From NCBI RefSeq assembly GCF_000429845.1, contig NZ_AUCQ01000012.1, forward strand, positions 124,001 to 188,000: a DNA stretch of 64,000 bases. The letters are read 5' to 3'. The DNA comes from Comamonas composti DSM 21721 (GTDB taxonomy: Bacteria > Pseudomonadota > Gammaproteobacteria > Burkholderiales > Burkholderiaceae_C). The translations under genes were made by a program, and so were the position numbers. Shown here one piece after another: positions 1 to 9,611 of the stretch (position 1 is its first letter; each line of letters opens with the position of its first letter). Under the pieces are notes generated by a model, which saw only the letters and a program-made list of their open reading frames with translations, was not told where the DNA came from and made no database searches.

Positions 1-620
1 TTCTGCAGGATCCGCCGCACGGTAGCAGCCTGCGACATCGCGCACCAACAGGGATGCAGGGACAGCAGCATGGGAAGAAAAAGGAAACAGATCGAGCGAC
101 ATGGCGAACTCCAGTGACCGGGCGGGATTGCCCGGGACCGGAACCGGCACATCGCAGCGCAGCTGTCACAGGTTCGAAGAAGGCCGAAGGACGTCAGCGT
201 GCGCAGCACGCGCCGACCTTGATCCGCAAGAACGGTGTGCAAGGATGAAGGGAACCAGCAAGCCAGCACATCACGACACCTCCACGCACCCTGTGTTCAC
301 GGCAAGCGCAGCGCGCAGGCCCGGTTCAGCCGGGCCAGAGATGTCATCCGAACGCGATAAATGGTGAGAACGATCTGTCAGGACGCATGGCTCGACCGTA
401 TCAATGGGTGGCGAACCTGGAGCCTTAGCGGCGAAGACGCCGAGTTGAGGTGAGACCGGATCTTAGGGAGCATAAGCGCAGAGATATATTGACCGTCGAA
501 CCGCTGAGTGGCCGAAAGCCACTTGGCAGTGGAGGACGTGACAACTGTCGCTAACGAAATTGAAGAGCTCCGTGTCTGAAAGTACGCCCGCCTATTGAAC
601 ATACCACCATGGCTAGGCAA
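1..620. other. Left flank with no supported gene
   Basis: This stretch holds only short open frames with no recognisable domain and no convincing ribosome binding site. A plus-strand frame is open from base 1 to a TGA just after position 110 and could be the tail of a gene that starts before the window, but its product is not recognised. A minus-strand frame of 80 codons (378-620) starts with TTG directly after the stop of the HEPN gene and looks like a random frame. The region may be the edge of the defence island or decayed sequence. Confidence 0.5.
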
Positions 621-1157
621 TCACAGCTTCGTTACCTTCTCCGTTGCCTCTACCAGGCTTTTCAGAAATCTAATGGCCTTCTCCAACTCGTCCTTTCGGA
701 TGAGGTGAGCCGCGGGCACTCCGGCGCTCGGGGCTTTTGAGCGATGCACCGCCTCGCCACGCTTCTTGATCAACGCGTCGAGCTCCAGGCGAGCACGGGC
801 GCTGTCGTAGTTGTTCCACTGCCAGCCCGCCGTCACATCGACGCCCAGGAAGTCGGAGAACAGCTTGTAAGTCTTTTCGGTGTTGGGATTGTTGAACTGC
901 TTGAGCGTCATCTGAAGATGCCGTAGCACGAATCGATTCTGGAAGCTGTCATTGCCTTCGCCCAGCCGTTGCTGCACAGCTTCCTGCACACGGTCTTCCA
1001 CATAGGTCTCCCATGCAGTGCAAGCCATGATGAGCCCCGCTCGTTTCAATACCTCCGCATTCGGCGGTGGCGGAAGAATGTTGAGGGCGTTGAAGTGATC
1101 AAGCAACTCCACTGCATCCTTGATGGAACTGTCAAATGTCTCTCTGGCTGTTGGCAT
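621..1157 (-). CDS. HEPN domain protein (RiboL-PSP-HEPN-like, putative RNase)
   Basis: A 178-residue, mostly helical protein. The motif R-G-E-A-V-H (in KKRGEAVHRS, around residues 133-142) fits the RX4-6H catalytic signature of HEPN ribonucleases. The N-terminal part, with a conserved-looking TAWETYVEDRV segment, resembles the RiboL-PSP-HEPN group that occurs alone or in defence islands. The start is set by a good GAGGGAG ribosome site six bases upstream of ATG. It is divergent from jetA across a 91-bp gap, so the two may share control. No nucleotidyltransferase or other antitoxin partner is visible beside it. The family name is from memory of motifs and the RNase activity is inferred. Confidence 0.65.
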   Translation of the reverse strand: MPTARETFDSSIKDAVELLDHFNALNILPPPPNAEVLKRAGLIMACTAWETYVEDRVQEAVQQRLGEGNDSFQNRFVLRHLQMTLKQFNNPNTEKTYKLFSDFLGVDVTAGWQWNNYDSARARLELDALIKKRGEAVHRSKAPSAGVPAAHLIRKDELEKAIRFLKSLVEATEKVTKL

Positions 1158-1248
1158 GTTGAACTCCCTCAGATGATCCGCTCAGAATCGCGGTTACTAT
1201 TTATAACAACAGTCCCAAGGCGCACTACTTACACGGAGGAGCAAATCG
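1158..1248. promoter_or_regulatory. Divergent promoter region between HEPN gene and jetA
   Basis: This 91-bp gap must drive both the HEPN gene and the jetABCD operon. It contains an AT-rich partly symmetric core at about 1192-1206 (GTTA, then CTATTTA, then TAAC) that offers a TATAAA-like -10 hexamer to the minus strand and TATAAC to the plus strand. The symmetry could also be an operator. A strong GGAGGAG ribosome site at 1235-1241 sets the jetA start at 1249. No convincing -35 hexamer was found for either gene. Confidence 0.45.
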
Positions 1249-2781
1249 ATGCAGAAGACGACTGCGGCAGCGGAGCTTTTCCAGCACCTGAATGTGGAGA
1301 AAGCCGCGTTCTACCGTTGCATCATGGACGTCTTCGCCGCAGCCAAACGGCAGTACCGGCTCCAATTGCGTCCCGATGAGGTATTGGCAGAGGCTGATTG
1401 GGCTTCACCATCTCCACGCATCGAGGAAGTCAACGGTGCTTTGGCTCAATTGGCCGCCTGGGGAAATCTGGAATCGCAGCCCGACACCGCGCGCGTATCG
1501 TCGCTGAGCGATTTTTATCGTGCACGCTTTCTATATCGGCTGTCCCATGGTGGTGAAGCCGCGGAAGCGGGCTTGTCCGTTTTTTTCCAGACCCTGCGGC
1601 GGCGGGCCCAATTGCAAACAGTCGCACTGGAGGATATCGCCAACAGTCTTCAGTCGCTGCGGCACCTCATCGACGAATCGGCCTCAGCAGACGGTGCGGA
1701 CGTCGCCAAAATGCACGAGGTCTTGCGAGACCTGGTTCGCGTGTTTGAGGACTTGGCCGAGAACGCCCAGGCGTTCATGGCTGGCGTAGCGCGCAGCCTG
1801 GAGCTTCAGCAGGCCGAAGCCAACACAGTCATCGCCTACAAGCGGCGCTTGATCGACTACCTGGAGCGATTCATGAGCGATCTGGTGCGCCGCTCGGATG
1901 GTATCGCCCAACTCATTGAATACCTTTCATCGCGTATGGACGCCGTCTTTCTTCAAATCGCGGCGCGCGAGGCGCGCGATACGGCGCCTGGCGATGCGCA
2001 AGACCAGACAGATGAAGAGATGCGTCGCTGGCGCGCGTGGCGAGAGCGGTGGAAAGGACTTCGAGGCTGGTTCCTGGCGGCAGGCGCAGAACCGCCCCAG
2101 GCCGAACTGCTGCGCGCACGGGCCCGTGCAGCCATTCCGCAGTTGCTGGGCGCGATCGCTGCCATGAACGAGCGGCGCAGCGGCCGCAGCGATCGCTCGG
2201 CGGATTTCCGAACATTGGCCCAATGGTTTGCCGCCTGCGACACCGAGGGGCAGGCACACCGTCTGGCACGTGCGGCCTTCGCACTCCAGCCGGCACGGCA
2301 TTTCTCGCTCAATCCGCATGCCGAAGAGGAACTGCCGCCCAGCACCTCTTGGGCAGACGCGCCACCCCTGCAGATCAGCCCACGGCTTCGTGAATATGGA
2401 GAGGCCGCACCGCGCGGTGCGCTGTCACGTGTGCGGGATCGTAGCGCCGAGCGTGCGCAGATGGCGCAACAACTGACCGAAGAGTCACGCCAGGTCGATG
2501 CGGCGCGTCGACGGCTTGCCACTGGTCGTCCCTCTCGACTTTCGGAGATTGGCGATCTCGACACGCACGCCTTCGGTCTGTTTTTGAGCCTACTGGGTGA
2601 AGCCTTGGCGGAACAATCAAGTCCGGAGCAACCCGTGGAGCGTCAAACCGGGGATGGACTGCTGCAAATCCGCATGGAACCGCTGGATGGCGACAGCCAA
2701 GCCGAAATCCGCACGCCGGCGGGCATCTTTTCAGGAAGGGACCACCTCCTCACGATCGCCTTCACCCAGGAGCCGATATGA
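1249..2781 (+). CDS. jetA: Wadjet type II protein JetA (DUF2397 / TIGR02677)
   Basis: A 510-residue protein that I assign to the DUF2397/TIGR02677 family, the kleisin-like subunit of type II Wadjet. It opens with the LFQHLNVEKAAFYRCIMDVF segment and the KRQYRLQLRPDEVL segment expected at the N-terminus of this family, followed by a winged-helix-like part (residues 40-100) and long helices. Wadjet complexes are SMC-like machines that recognise and cut small circular DNA, so they restrict plasmids. It is the first gene of a four-gene operon and its stop overlaps the jetB start by four bases. The gene order matches the DUF2397-DUF2398-SMC-DUF2399 set, which supports the call more strongly than any single motif. 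Confidence 0.88.
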   Translation: MQKTTAAAELFQHLNVEKAAFYRCIMDVFAAAKRQYRLQLRPDEVLAEADWASPSPRIEEVNGALAQLAAWGNLESQPDTARVSSLSDFYRARFLYRLSHGGEAAEAGLSVFFQTLRRRAQLQTVALEDIANSLQSLRHLIDESASADGADVAKMHEVLRDLVRVFEDLAENAQAFMAGVARSLELQQAEANTVIAYKRRLIDYLERFMSDLVRRSDGIAQLIEYLSSRMDAVFLQIAAREARDTAPGDAQDQTDEEMRRWRAWRERWKGLRGWFLAAGAEPPQAELLRARARAAIPQLLGAIAAMNERRSGRSDRSADFRTLAQWFAACDTEGQAHRLARAAFALQPARHFSLNPHAEEELPPSTSWADAPPLQISPRLREYGEAAPRGALSRVRDRSAERAQMAQQLTEESRQVDAARRRLATGRPSRLSEIGDLDTHAFGLFLSLLGEALAEQSSPEQPVERQTGDGLLQIRMEPLDGDSQAEIRTPAGIFSGRDHLLTIAFTQEPI

Positions 2782-4058
2782 GTATACGTCCACTGCCCCG
2801 CCAAGACAGCCAGCGCCTGGGAGAACTCCAGAAGGCACAGCAGCAAGACGAATTCAGCCGTGGCGTTCGCGCCCTTCTAATGCGCCCGTTGATGGCGCCC
2901 GGCAACGAGGATTTTCCGGCCGTCAGGCGCCAAGCCGAACGACTGCGCGACTGGTTCGCACGCGAAGCCGGCTGGCCCCTGCATGTCGAGCGCGAAGGTG
3001 CCCGTTTGTTCAAACGACCGGCGAACCTGAGCGACGACACGCGAGGTCTGCCGGCCTACGACAAACGACGTTATGTCCTGCTCTGCCTGGCCTGCGCTGT
3101 GCTCGAACGGGCCGATCCGCAGATCACGCTGCAGTTGCTGGGGGAGCGCGTGGTGCAGTGGGCAACCGAGACCACGTTGACGTCACGCGGGTTCGAGTTC
3201 GCTTTACGCAGTTCCGCGGACCGCCGGGATCTCGTCGCCGTCTGCCGGACGCTGCTTGAACACGGTGTGCTGCAACGTGTGGCGGGAGACGAGGAAAGCT
3301 TCATTCACGACAACCGTGCGGCCCAGCACGACGCGCTCTACGACGTACAACGTCGCATGCTGGCCGGCATGCTCGCGGCCGTGCGTGGGCCATCCACATG
3401 GCGGCTGGAAGACATGCCGGTCGATTTCGAAGACAGGCTGCGATCATTGGTGGCCGAGCATGCGGTCGATGGCGAACAAGGACGCCGGGATGCACTGCGC
3501 CACCACCTCGCACGCCGACTGCTGGATGACGCTGTGGTCTACACGGCCTCACTGGACGCGGACACGCAAGCCTATTTCGTCAACCAGCGTGGTGCCATGG
3601 CGGGACGGCTTTGCGACGCCACCGGCCTGGTCGCCGAGCAACGCGCCGAAGGGTTGGCACTGACCGATGAATCCGGGCAGTTGACCGACATCTCCATGCC
3701 TGCGGAAGGTACCGAGGCTCATGCCACTTTGCTGGTCGCGGAACACCTCGCGCAGCGGTTGCGCGACGCGCAAGCTTCTTCAGTCACTACGGACGATGCC
3801 ATCGCAGCGTTCTTGCGCGGCGCGGTAGACCAGTATGGTCGCTACTGGCGCAAATCGGCGCGCGAGCCCGGCGCAGAAAAGGAACTGGCCAGCATCGCGC
3901 TGGACAGGCTGAACAAGCTCCAACTCATCACGCACCAGGATGGTCAGGTCCGTCCACTGGCGGCCATCGCGCGATTCGCCATCGGCGAAACCCAGATCCA
4001 ACCACCTGCCGCGCAGCCCATGCACAAGGGCTCAGCAGATACGCTCTTCGACGCATGA
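2778..4058 (+). CDS. jetB: Wadjet type II protein JetB (DUF2398 / TIGR02678)
   Basis: A 426-residue protein of the DUF2398/TIGR02678 family, the kite (MukE-like) subunit of type II Wadjet, which binds the kleisin JetA and the SMC JetC heads. Visible family features are the ALLMRPLMAPGNEDFPAVRR segment near residue 33, the KRRYVLLCLACAVLERADPQITLQLL helix near residues 95-120, and the ESFIHDNRAAQHDALYDV segment near residue 173. It overlaps both jetA and jetC by ATGA, which suggests translational coupling to keep subunit amounts balanced. No enzymatic motif is expected or seen. Confidence 0.87.
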   Translation: MSIRPLPRQDSQRLGELQKAQQQDEFSRGVRALLMRPLMAPGNEDFPAVRRQAERLRDWFAREAGWPLHVEREGARLFKRPANLSDDTRGLPAYDKRRYVLLCLACAVLERADPQITLQLLGERVVQWATETTLTSRGFEFALRSSADRRDLVAVCRTLLEHGVLQRVAGDEESFIHDNRAAQHDALYDVQRRMLAGMLAAVRGPSTWRLEDMPVDFEDRLRSLVAEHAVDGEQGRRDALRHHLARRLLDDAVVYTASLDADTQAYFVNQRGAMAGRLCDATGLVAEQRAEGLALTDESGQLTDISMPAEGTEAHATLLVAEHLAQRLRDAQASSVTTDDAIAAFLRGAVDQYGRYWRKSAREPGAEKELASIALDRLNKLQLITHQDGQVRPLAAIARFAIGETQIQPPAAQPMHKGSADTLFDA

Positions 4059-7000
4059 AAGACGCACTCTTTGATTCGCCCTCATCGTCGCGTCCAGCGC
4101 TGCCAGAGCCGCAGCGCGAGCGCTGGCAACCTCTTCGACTAGGTCTGGTGGAGCTATTCCACTACGACAGCGAAGAGTTCTGGTTCAGGGACGGCCATTT
4201 GCTCCTGCGCGGCAACAACGGCACCGGCAAGTCCAAGGTGCTTTCGTTGACCTTGCCGTTTCTCTTCGATGCAAATCTTCGGCCTTCGCGGATCGAGCCC
4301 GACGGAGACAACGGCAAGAAGATGGCTTGGAACCTGCTGATGAGCGGCTATCAACGCCGCATCGGCTACACCTGGATCGAATTCGGCCGCCGAATGGCGG
4401 ACGGCACGCACCGCTACCTCACGCTGGGAGCAGGTCTGTCCGCAGCCACGGGCAAGACGCAGGTGGAGAGCTGGTTCTTCATACTGGAAGGGGTTGCAGG
4501 CGAAGACCCCCGTATCGGACAAGACCTCTGGCTGACCAGCGAACAGCGCGTGGTTCTCACCCGAGATCGTCTGCGCGATGCCGTTGAGGCACAAGGCAAG
4601 GGCAAGATTTTTGAGAATGCCCACAGCTATCGCCGAGCGGTCGACGAGCGCTTGTTCCAATTGGGTACCAAGCGCTACGAAGCGCTGATGGATACCTTGA
4701 TTCAGTTGCGCCAGCCGCAATTGTCGAAGAAACCCGACGAAGCGGGCCTATCCCACGCGCTTACCGAGGCACTCCCACCGCTGCCGACGGAGCTGCTCGG
4801 CGATGTCGCCGAAGCACTCAACCAGTTGGAAGAAGATCGCATCCAACTGGACGAAACACGCCAACTTGAACGCGCCGTTCAACATTTCGAACAGCGCTAC
4901 CGGACGTATGCGGGCACGCTGACGCGCCGTCAGGCGAGGGAGCTGCGCCAAGCCCAAACCGGATTCGACAACGCCAGCGAGGATCGAAACAAGGCGAATG
5001 CGGCACTGTTAGCCGCTCAAGCCGACGAGGCCCAAGCGATCGCCGACCACGAGCATGCGAAGCGGCTTCTGGTTGCCGCCCGGGAGCGATTGGAAACGCT
5101 TCAAAGCGATCCCGCCAATCAGGATGCCAACCGTTTGAGCCAGGCAGAGAAGGATTCAAAAGATCGGCAAGAGGAGGCGAATGCGGCCAGCCGGCTGCGC
5201 GACAACGCCCGACAAGCGCTGATTCGTGAAGAAGAACGCAGCCGGCGCTCGAACCAGCGCTTCGAAGCAGCCAAGAGCGAGCTGCTGGCCGCCCGCGCCC
5301 GGTGTGCTTCGGAAGCTGCAGTGGCCGGCACGGACGCTGCGCTCGCGGACAACCCACTCACCGCGCTGGCGCTGGAAGATCTCGCACAGATTCCGATTAC
5401 TCAAATCGCCGCTGCGGGAGCGCTCTTGCGTGACGCCGCGAGCAAACGGCGCGGGAGCATCCGCCACATCGAACAGCGCCATGTCGCCGTAGCGAACAAG
5501 CTAACGGCGCTACAGACAGCACAATCCACGCAACGCGACCGGCAGGCGGAGCTGGAGGAATTGGCTGAATCTCGTGCCATCGCCGATCAGGAAGCAGAGA
5601 CCGCAGGCAACGAATTGGCAGATGCATGGTCCGCCCATTGCGCTCGTTTGCAACAGCTGCGCTTCGATGCCCTGGAATCACTCGAACAACTCGCCATCTG
5701 GGTTGCCCGACCCGACGGCCCCAATCCGGTCCATGCGGTGCTGACCGAAGCCTATCGGAAAGCCGCCCTGCGACATGCGGGGCAACAACTCACATTGGAC
5801 AACCGAGGGGTCGATCTGAAGCGGGAGCGCGCCGAACTCATCGACGAGAGAGCTCGGCTGGCTGCCGGCCACGATGCGGCGCCACCGATGCCGGCCACGC
5901 GCATGCCCGGTGTTCGCGAAGAGCGGGCTGGCGCACCGCTCTGGCAACTGGTTGACTTTCTTCCCCACGTGGAAGCGGGTGAACGCGCTGGACTGGAAGC
6001 GGCGCTCGAAGCCTCGGGCCTGCTCGATGCATGGCTCTCGCCCGACGGAGTCTTGACGCACGCCGACGGCACGCTACTGCTGGACACCACCTTGGCGCAA
6101 CGACCTCCTGTTCCAAACGGCAGCTTGGCCGACGTGCTTCGGGCAGTCGTACCCGACGATAGCGCCGTTTCATCGATATTTGTGGCTGGAGTTCTCGCGA
6201 CAGTGGCATGCGGCTCGAATGATTCCGGCGAAGCCGAATCGTGGATTGGGGCCGACGGCCGTTACCGCCTCGGCGTATTGGCTGGAGCGTGGGAAAAGTC
6301 TGAAGCCGTCTACATCGGCCACACCGCCCGGATGCGCGCGCGGCAGCGCCGCCTCGAAGAGATCGCCGCACGGCTCCTGGCAATCGACGACGAAGATGCG
6401 CGGATTGCACAAGAGCTCGAAGACCTGGCAACGGCCCGCCGTGGCGCGGAACACGAATGGAGCGAAGCGCCATCGGATGGACCACTTCATAAGGCAATTC
6501 AGATAGCCGCCAGCGCCGCACGCGACGTTCTGCAGGCCGGCAAGCGCCTTGATGCTGCCGATGGCCAATGCCGAACCGCAGAGTCAGAATTGCAGGCAGC
6601 ACGCGACACCGTGGAGCGCGATGCCGCCGACCTTCATTTGCCCAGCGCACTTGATGACCTCTCACCTGTGTCGGATGCATTGGATCGGTTCGCCGATGCC
6701 CATCAGCACATGACGCAGGCTGCGCGTGAATGGTGCAGCGCAGGACCCGATCATCTCCAGCAGCAGGAGCGGGAGGAGGAGGCGCGCGGTGCAGTGCTGG
6801 AACGGGAAGAAGAGCTGGCCAATGCAGATGAGCGGGCAGAGAAGGCCAAGACTCGTTACGAGGTCCTCCAAAGTTCCGTCGGCGCGAAAGTCGAATCTCT
6901 TCGCCTGCAGCTCACGGCAGCGGCGAGTGAAGTAAAAATCGCTGAAGGAGCTGCAGACCTTGGTCAGACCAAGCGTACGAAGGCCGGCGAGTCACGCGCC

Positions 7001-8242
7001 ATTGCCAGCACTCAGGCGGAGGGTGCGGAACGGCTGTTGGAAGAGCGCACCACCGCCCGCACACAAGCCATCCAGCGGCTCCAGCGCTTCGCCGAAAGCA
7101 GCCTGCTGGCCTCTGCGCTCCGGGATTTTCCGATCCCAGATCAAACTGGCCCCTGGACCATCGACCCCGCACTGAATCTGGCAAGACGGGCAGAGCAGGC
7201 GCTGGCCCAGGTGGCGGACGACGACGCAGCCTGGGGACGCATCCAGCGTCAAGTGGCTGAAGACCTAACCGAGCTGCAGCGTGCGCTGAGCGCGTTGGGC
7301 CACCAGGCCACCTCCGAGCCCAACGACTGGGGCTTCTCGGTACACGTCATGTATCAGAACCGGCCTGAGCGCCCCGACACGCTGTCGGCCCGACTGGCCG
7401 ATGACATCGCTCAGCGGACCGAGTTGCTTTCGGCCAAGGAGCGGGAGGTTCTGGAGAATCACCTGCAAGCCGAGATCGCAGCCGAAATCCAACGCCTCAT
7501 GCGCGCTGCAGACAAGCAGGTCAACGCTATCAATGAAGAGCTGCACAAGCGACCTACCTCCACGGGCGTGCGCTACCGGCTGCAATGGCAACCGCTGACC
7601 GCAGAAGAAGGAGCGCCGGCTGGATTGAGCGTCGCGCGCGAGCGTTTGCTCAACAGCAGTTCCGATATGTGGTCAACGGAAGACCGGCGGGTCGTGGGTG
7701 TCATGCTTCAGGAACAGATCGCCATGGAGCGCGCGCGGTCGGATGCCGATACTGCCGGCCCCGGCGGGAGCCTGATCGACCAGTTGGCCCGCGCGCTGGA
7801 CTACCGCCGTTGGCATCGCTTCCGTGTGGAGCGCCAACACCAACAGGGTGATCCGTGGCGCAAACTCTCCGGACCCGCCTCTAGTGGCGAGCGGGCACTT
7901 GGCTTGACGGTCCCCCTTTTTGCGGCGATCTCCAGCTTCTACGGACGGGGGGGTAGCCCGCATGCGCCCCGCTTGATGCTGCTCGACGAAGCCTTCGCGG
8001 GCATCGATGACACAGCGCGTGCCCACTGCATGGGGCTGGTCCACGAGTTCGATCTCGATTTCGTCATCACCAGCGAACGCGAATGGGCATGCTATGCGGA
8101 GCTGCCCGGCGTTTCCATCTGTCAGCTGCAGCGACGCGAAGGGATTGATGCGGTGTTCGTGTCACGCTGGCTCTGGGACGGCCGAGCGAAACGTCGCGAA
8201 GAAGACCCGGACCGTCGCTTCCCCACGCTCTTGCAGCCATGA
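4055..8242 (+). CDS. jetC: Wadjet type II SMC ATPase JetC (TIGR02680)
   Basis: A 1395-residue SMC/MukB-like ATPase, the motor of the Wadjet complex. Walker A is GNNGTGKS at residues 53-60. A very long Glu/Arg/Ala-rich coiled coil with an interior hinge-like non-coil part (around residues 600-750) separates it from the C-terminal head. The head carries an ABC signature-like SGPASSGERALGLTVP near residue 1271 and a Walker B, LMLLDEAFAGIDD, near residue 1307. The ATPase is known in this family to extrude DNA loops so that JetD can cut circular plasmids. Length and motif order fit TIGR02680. ATGA overlaps join it to jetB and jetD. Confidence 0.92.
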   Translation: MKDALFDSPSSSRPALPEPQRERWQPLRLGLVELFHYDSEEFWFRDGHLLLRGNNGTGKSKVLSLTLPFLFDANLRPSRIEPDGDNGKKMAWNLLMSGYQRRIGYTWIEFGRRMADGTHRYLTLGAGLSAATGKTQVESWFFILEGVAGEDPRIGQDLWLTSEQRVVLTRDRLRDAVEAQGKGKIFENAHSYRRAVDERLFQLGTKRYEALMDTLIQLRQPQLSKKPDEAGLSHALTEALPPLPTELLGDVAEALNQLEEDRIQLDETRQLERAVQHFEQRYRTYAGTLTRRQARELRQAQTGFDNASEDRNKANAALLAAQADEAQAIADHEHAKRLLVAARERLETLQSDPANQDANRLSQAEKDSKDRQEEANAASRLRDNARQALIREEERSRRSNQRFEAAKSELLAARARCASEAAVAGTDAALADNPLTALALEDLAQIPITQIAAAGALLRDAASKRRGSIRHIEQRHVAVANKLTALQTAQSTQRDRQAELEELAESRAIADQEAETAGNELADAWSAHCARLQQLRFDALESLEQLAIWVARPDGPNPVHAVLTEAYRKAALRHAGQQLTLDNRGVDLKRERAELIDERARLAAGHDAAPPMPATRMPGVREERAGAPLWQLVDFLPHVEAGERAGLEAALEASGLLDAWLSPDGVLTHADGTLLLDTTLAQRPPVPNGSLADVLRAVVPDDSAVSSIFVAGVLATVACGSNDSGEAESWIGADGRYRLGVLAGAWEKSEAVYIGHTARMRARQRRLEEIAARLLAIDDEDARIAQELEDLATARRGAEHEWSEAPSDGPLHKAIQIAASAARDVLQAGKRLDAADGQCRTAESELQAARDTVERDAADLHLPSALDDLSPVSDALDRFADAHQHMTQAAREWCSAGPDHLQQQEREEEARGAVLEREEELANADERAEKAKTRYEVLQSSVGAKVESLRLQLTAAASEVKIAEGAADLGQTKRTKAGESRAIASTQAEGAERLLEERTTARTQAIQRLQRFAESSLLASALRDFPIPDQTGPWTIDPALNLARRAEQALAQVADDDAAWGRIQRQVAEDLTELQRALSALGHQATSEPNDWGFSVHVMYQNRPERPDTLSARLADDIAQRTELLSAKEREVLENHLQAEIAAEIQRLMRAADKQVNAINEELHKRPTSTGVRYRLQWQPLTAEEGAPAGLSVARERLLNSSSDMWSTEDRRVVGVMLQEQIAMERARSDADTAGPGGSLIDQLARALDYRRWHRFRVERQHQQGDPWRKLSGPASSGERALGLTVPLFAAISSFYGRGGSPHAPRLMLLDEAFAGIDDTARAHCMGLVHEFDLDFVITSEREWACYAELPGVSICQLQRREGIDAVFVSRWLWDGRAKRREEDPDRRFPTLLQP

Positions 8243-9525
8243 CGATGACCTCTGACATCGATCCAAAGTTGGAGCGCCGACTAGGTGGCTCCGAGCTCAG
8301 TGCTTTGCGCCGTCGCCTGAGACGGCACTTTGAGCGCCATGGTGACAATCCCGAAAAGAGGGTACTTCAGCTTACGGGCCTCAGCCCCGCTGAGCATGAA
8401 GCCCTCGCGTTGATCGTCGGTCTCCCCTCTCGTTTCACCTCATCAGTTCGCATCGATATCGCTCAGTTCGATGCCGCTTTGCGCAATGCGGAGATTTCAG
8501 GGTCGCTGCGCGAGGCGCTGGAGCGCATCGACGGACCGCTAGTCCATCAGACCGCCGTCAAAGAAGAATTGCGCGCGCGCTGGGTTGCGACCTTCGAAAC
8601 CTCCGCGTTGCTTCCGGCACTCAGCGCCTGGCTGCAGATAACCTCCGCGCGCAACCTGATCAAGCGCCTGGCCCGACAAGATCCCGACACAGCCATCAAA
8701 CTGCTGAAGCAGGTCGGTGCGGTTCTGCAGCGTCTGCCGGCTGCGGGTTTGACACGCGCTCAGTTGGCAGCCGACGTACTCGGCAACGCGCATGCTCTCG
8801 ATGGTGGCCAGCCGACGGCCACCTTGGTATTGGCGGTCTTGAGGCACGACGCCAAGGATGCCGGGCAAGAGCAAGAACTCCCGGAAGACGTTGTGGATGC
8901 GGAGAACATCAGCCGCCCTACGGAGCGGATGCGGGACACCTGGGCGCAGGCAGGCATCCTGGTCAATGAATTGGCCCGGCCTGTCTTGTTTCTTAACCTA
9001 CCTGTTGATCGTGGGTCCGTTCCACCTGCAGCACTGGGTGAGCCTGGCTACCTGTCGTTGCGCCATTTGCTGCGAACGCCAATCACCTGGTCGGTTGCTG
9101 GCCAGATCGTTTACATCTGCGAGAACCCCAACATCGTGTCCATTGCGGCAGACCGCTTGGGCAGCGCTTGCGCGCCGCTGGTCTGCACGGATGGCATGCC
9201 TGCGGCCGCCCAGCGGGTATTGCTGAAGCAACTCGCCGATGCTGGTGCCAAGCTGCTCTACCACGGCGACTTCGACTGGGCAGGCATTCATATCGCCAAC
9301 AACGTCATGCGGTTGTGTACAGCTACGCCTTGGCGGTTTCAGTCCAACGACTACAGCCAAGCCTTCGGGTTGTGCCCAAAAAAGGATCGGGATCTCTTGG
9401 GCATCACCGTGACGGCATCTTGGGACGCAGGCCTGGGCGATACCATGCAGTTGCACGGACTGGCGATCCCAGAAGAAGCTGTTGTATCCCTTTTGATTGA
9501 CGACCTTAGGTCTTCGGGGAGGTAA
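8239..9525 (+). CDS. jetD: Wadjet type II nuclease JetD (DUF3323-DUF2399, TOPRIM)
   Basis: A 428-residue protein with the DUF2399 TOPRIM domain of the topoisomerase-VI-like Wadjet nuclease. The TOPRIM acidic residues are visible: Glu in VYICENPN near residue 294 and the D-x-D of HGDFDWAGI near residues 344-346. The N-terminal 200 residues would be the DUF3323 part. In studied Wadjet systems this subunit cleaves the circular DNA bound by JetABC. It is the last gene of the operon, overlaps jetC by ATGA, and ends 86 bases before the next operon. Catalytic residues look intact, so the system is probably functional. Confidence 0.9.
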   Translation: MTMTSDIDPKLERRLGGSELSALRRRLRRHFERHGDNPEKRVLQLTGLSPAEHEALALIVGLPSRFTSSVRIDIAQFDAALRNAEISGSLREALERIDGPLVHQTAVKEELRARWVATFETSALLPALSAWLQITSARNLIKRLARQDPDTAIKLLKQVGAVLQRLPAAGLTRAQLAADVLGNAHALDGGQPTATLVLAVLRHDAKDAGQEQELPEDVVDAENISRPTERMRDTWAQAGILVNELARPVLFLNLPVDRGSVPPAALGEPGYLSLRHLLRTPITWSVAGQIVYICENPNIVSIAADRLGSACAPLVCTDGMPAAAQRVLLKQLADAGAKLLYHGDFDWAGIHIANNVMRLCTATPWRFQSNDYSQAFGLCPKKDRDLLGITVTASWDAGLGDTMQLHGLAIPEEAVVSLLIDDLRSSGR

Positions 9526-9611
9526 TTTTCCGGACAGCCATGCGATAAGCGAGGACGGTAAATGCTAGCCGCGGGGATATACGCCTGATTCGCTAATGAT
9601 GAAGGGGGAAA
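9526..9611 (+). promoter_or_regulatory. Gap upstream of the DUF2130-SIR2-HerA operon
   Basis: The 86-bp gap separates the high-GC Wadjet operon from a lower-GC operon on the same strand. There is no obvious terminator hairpin after jetD, so read-through is possible. A GAAGGGGG ribosome site ends about four bases before the ATG at 9612. A promoter should lie here if the second operon is independent, but I could not pick a convincing hexamer pair. Confidence 0.35.

Noticed and set aside
160-195. GGTTCGAA segment resembling a tRNA T-loop near the left end
   Set aside because: Flanking bases do not form a five-base T-stem and no acceptor or anticodon arm can be drawn.
378-620. 80-codon minus-strand frame after the HEPN gene
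   Set aside because: TTG start with no ribosome site and no recognised domain; likely chance.
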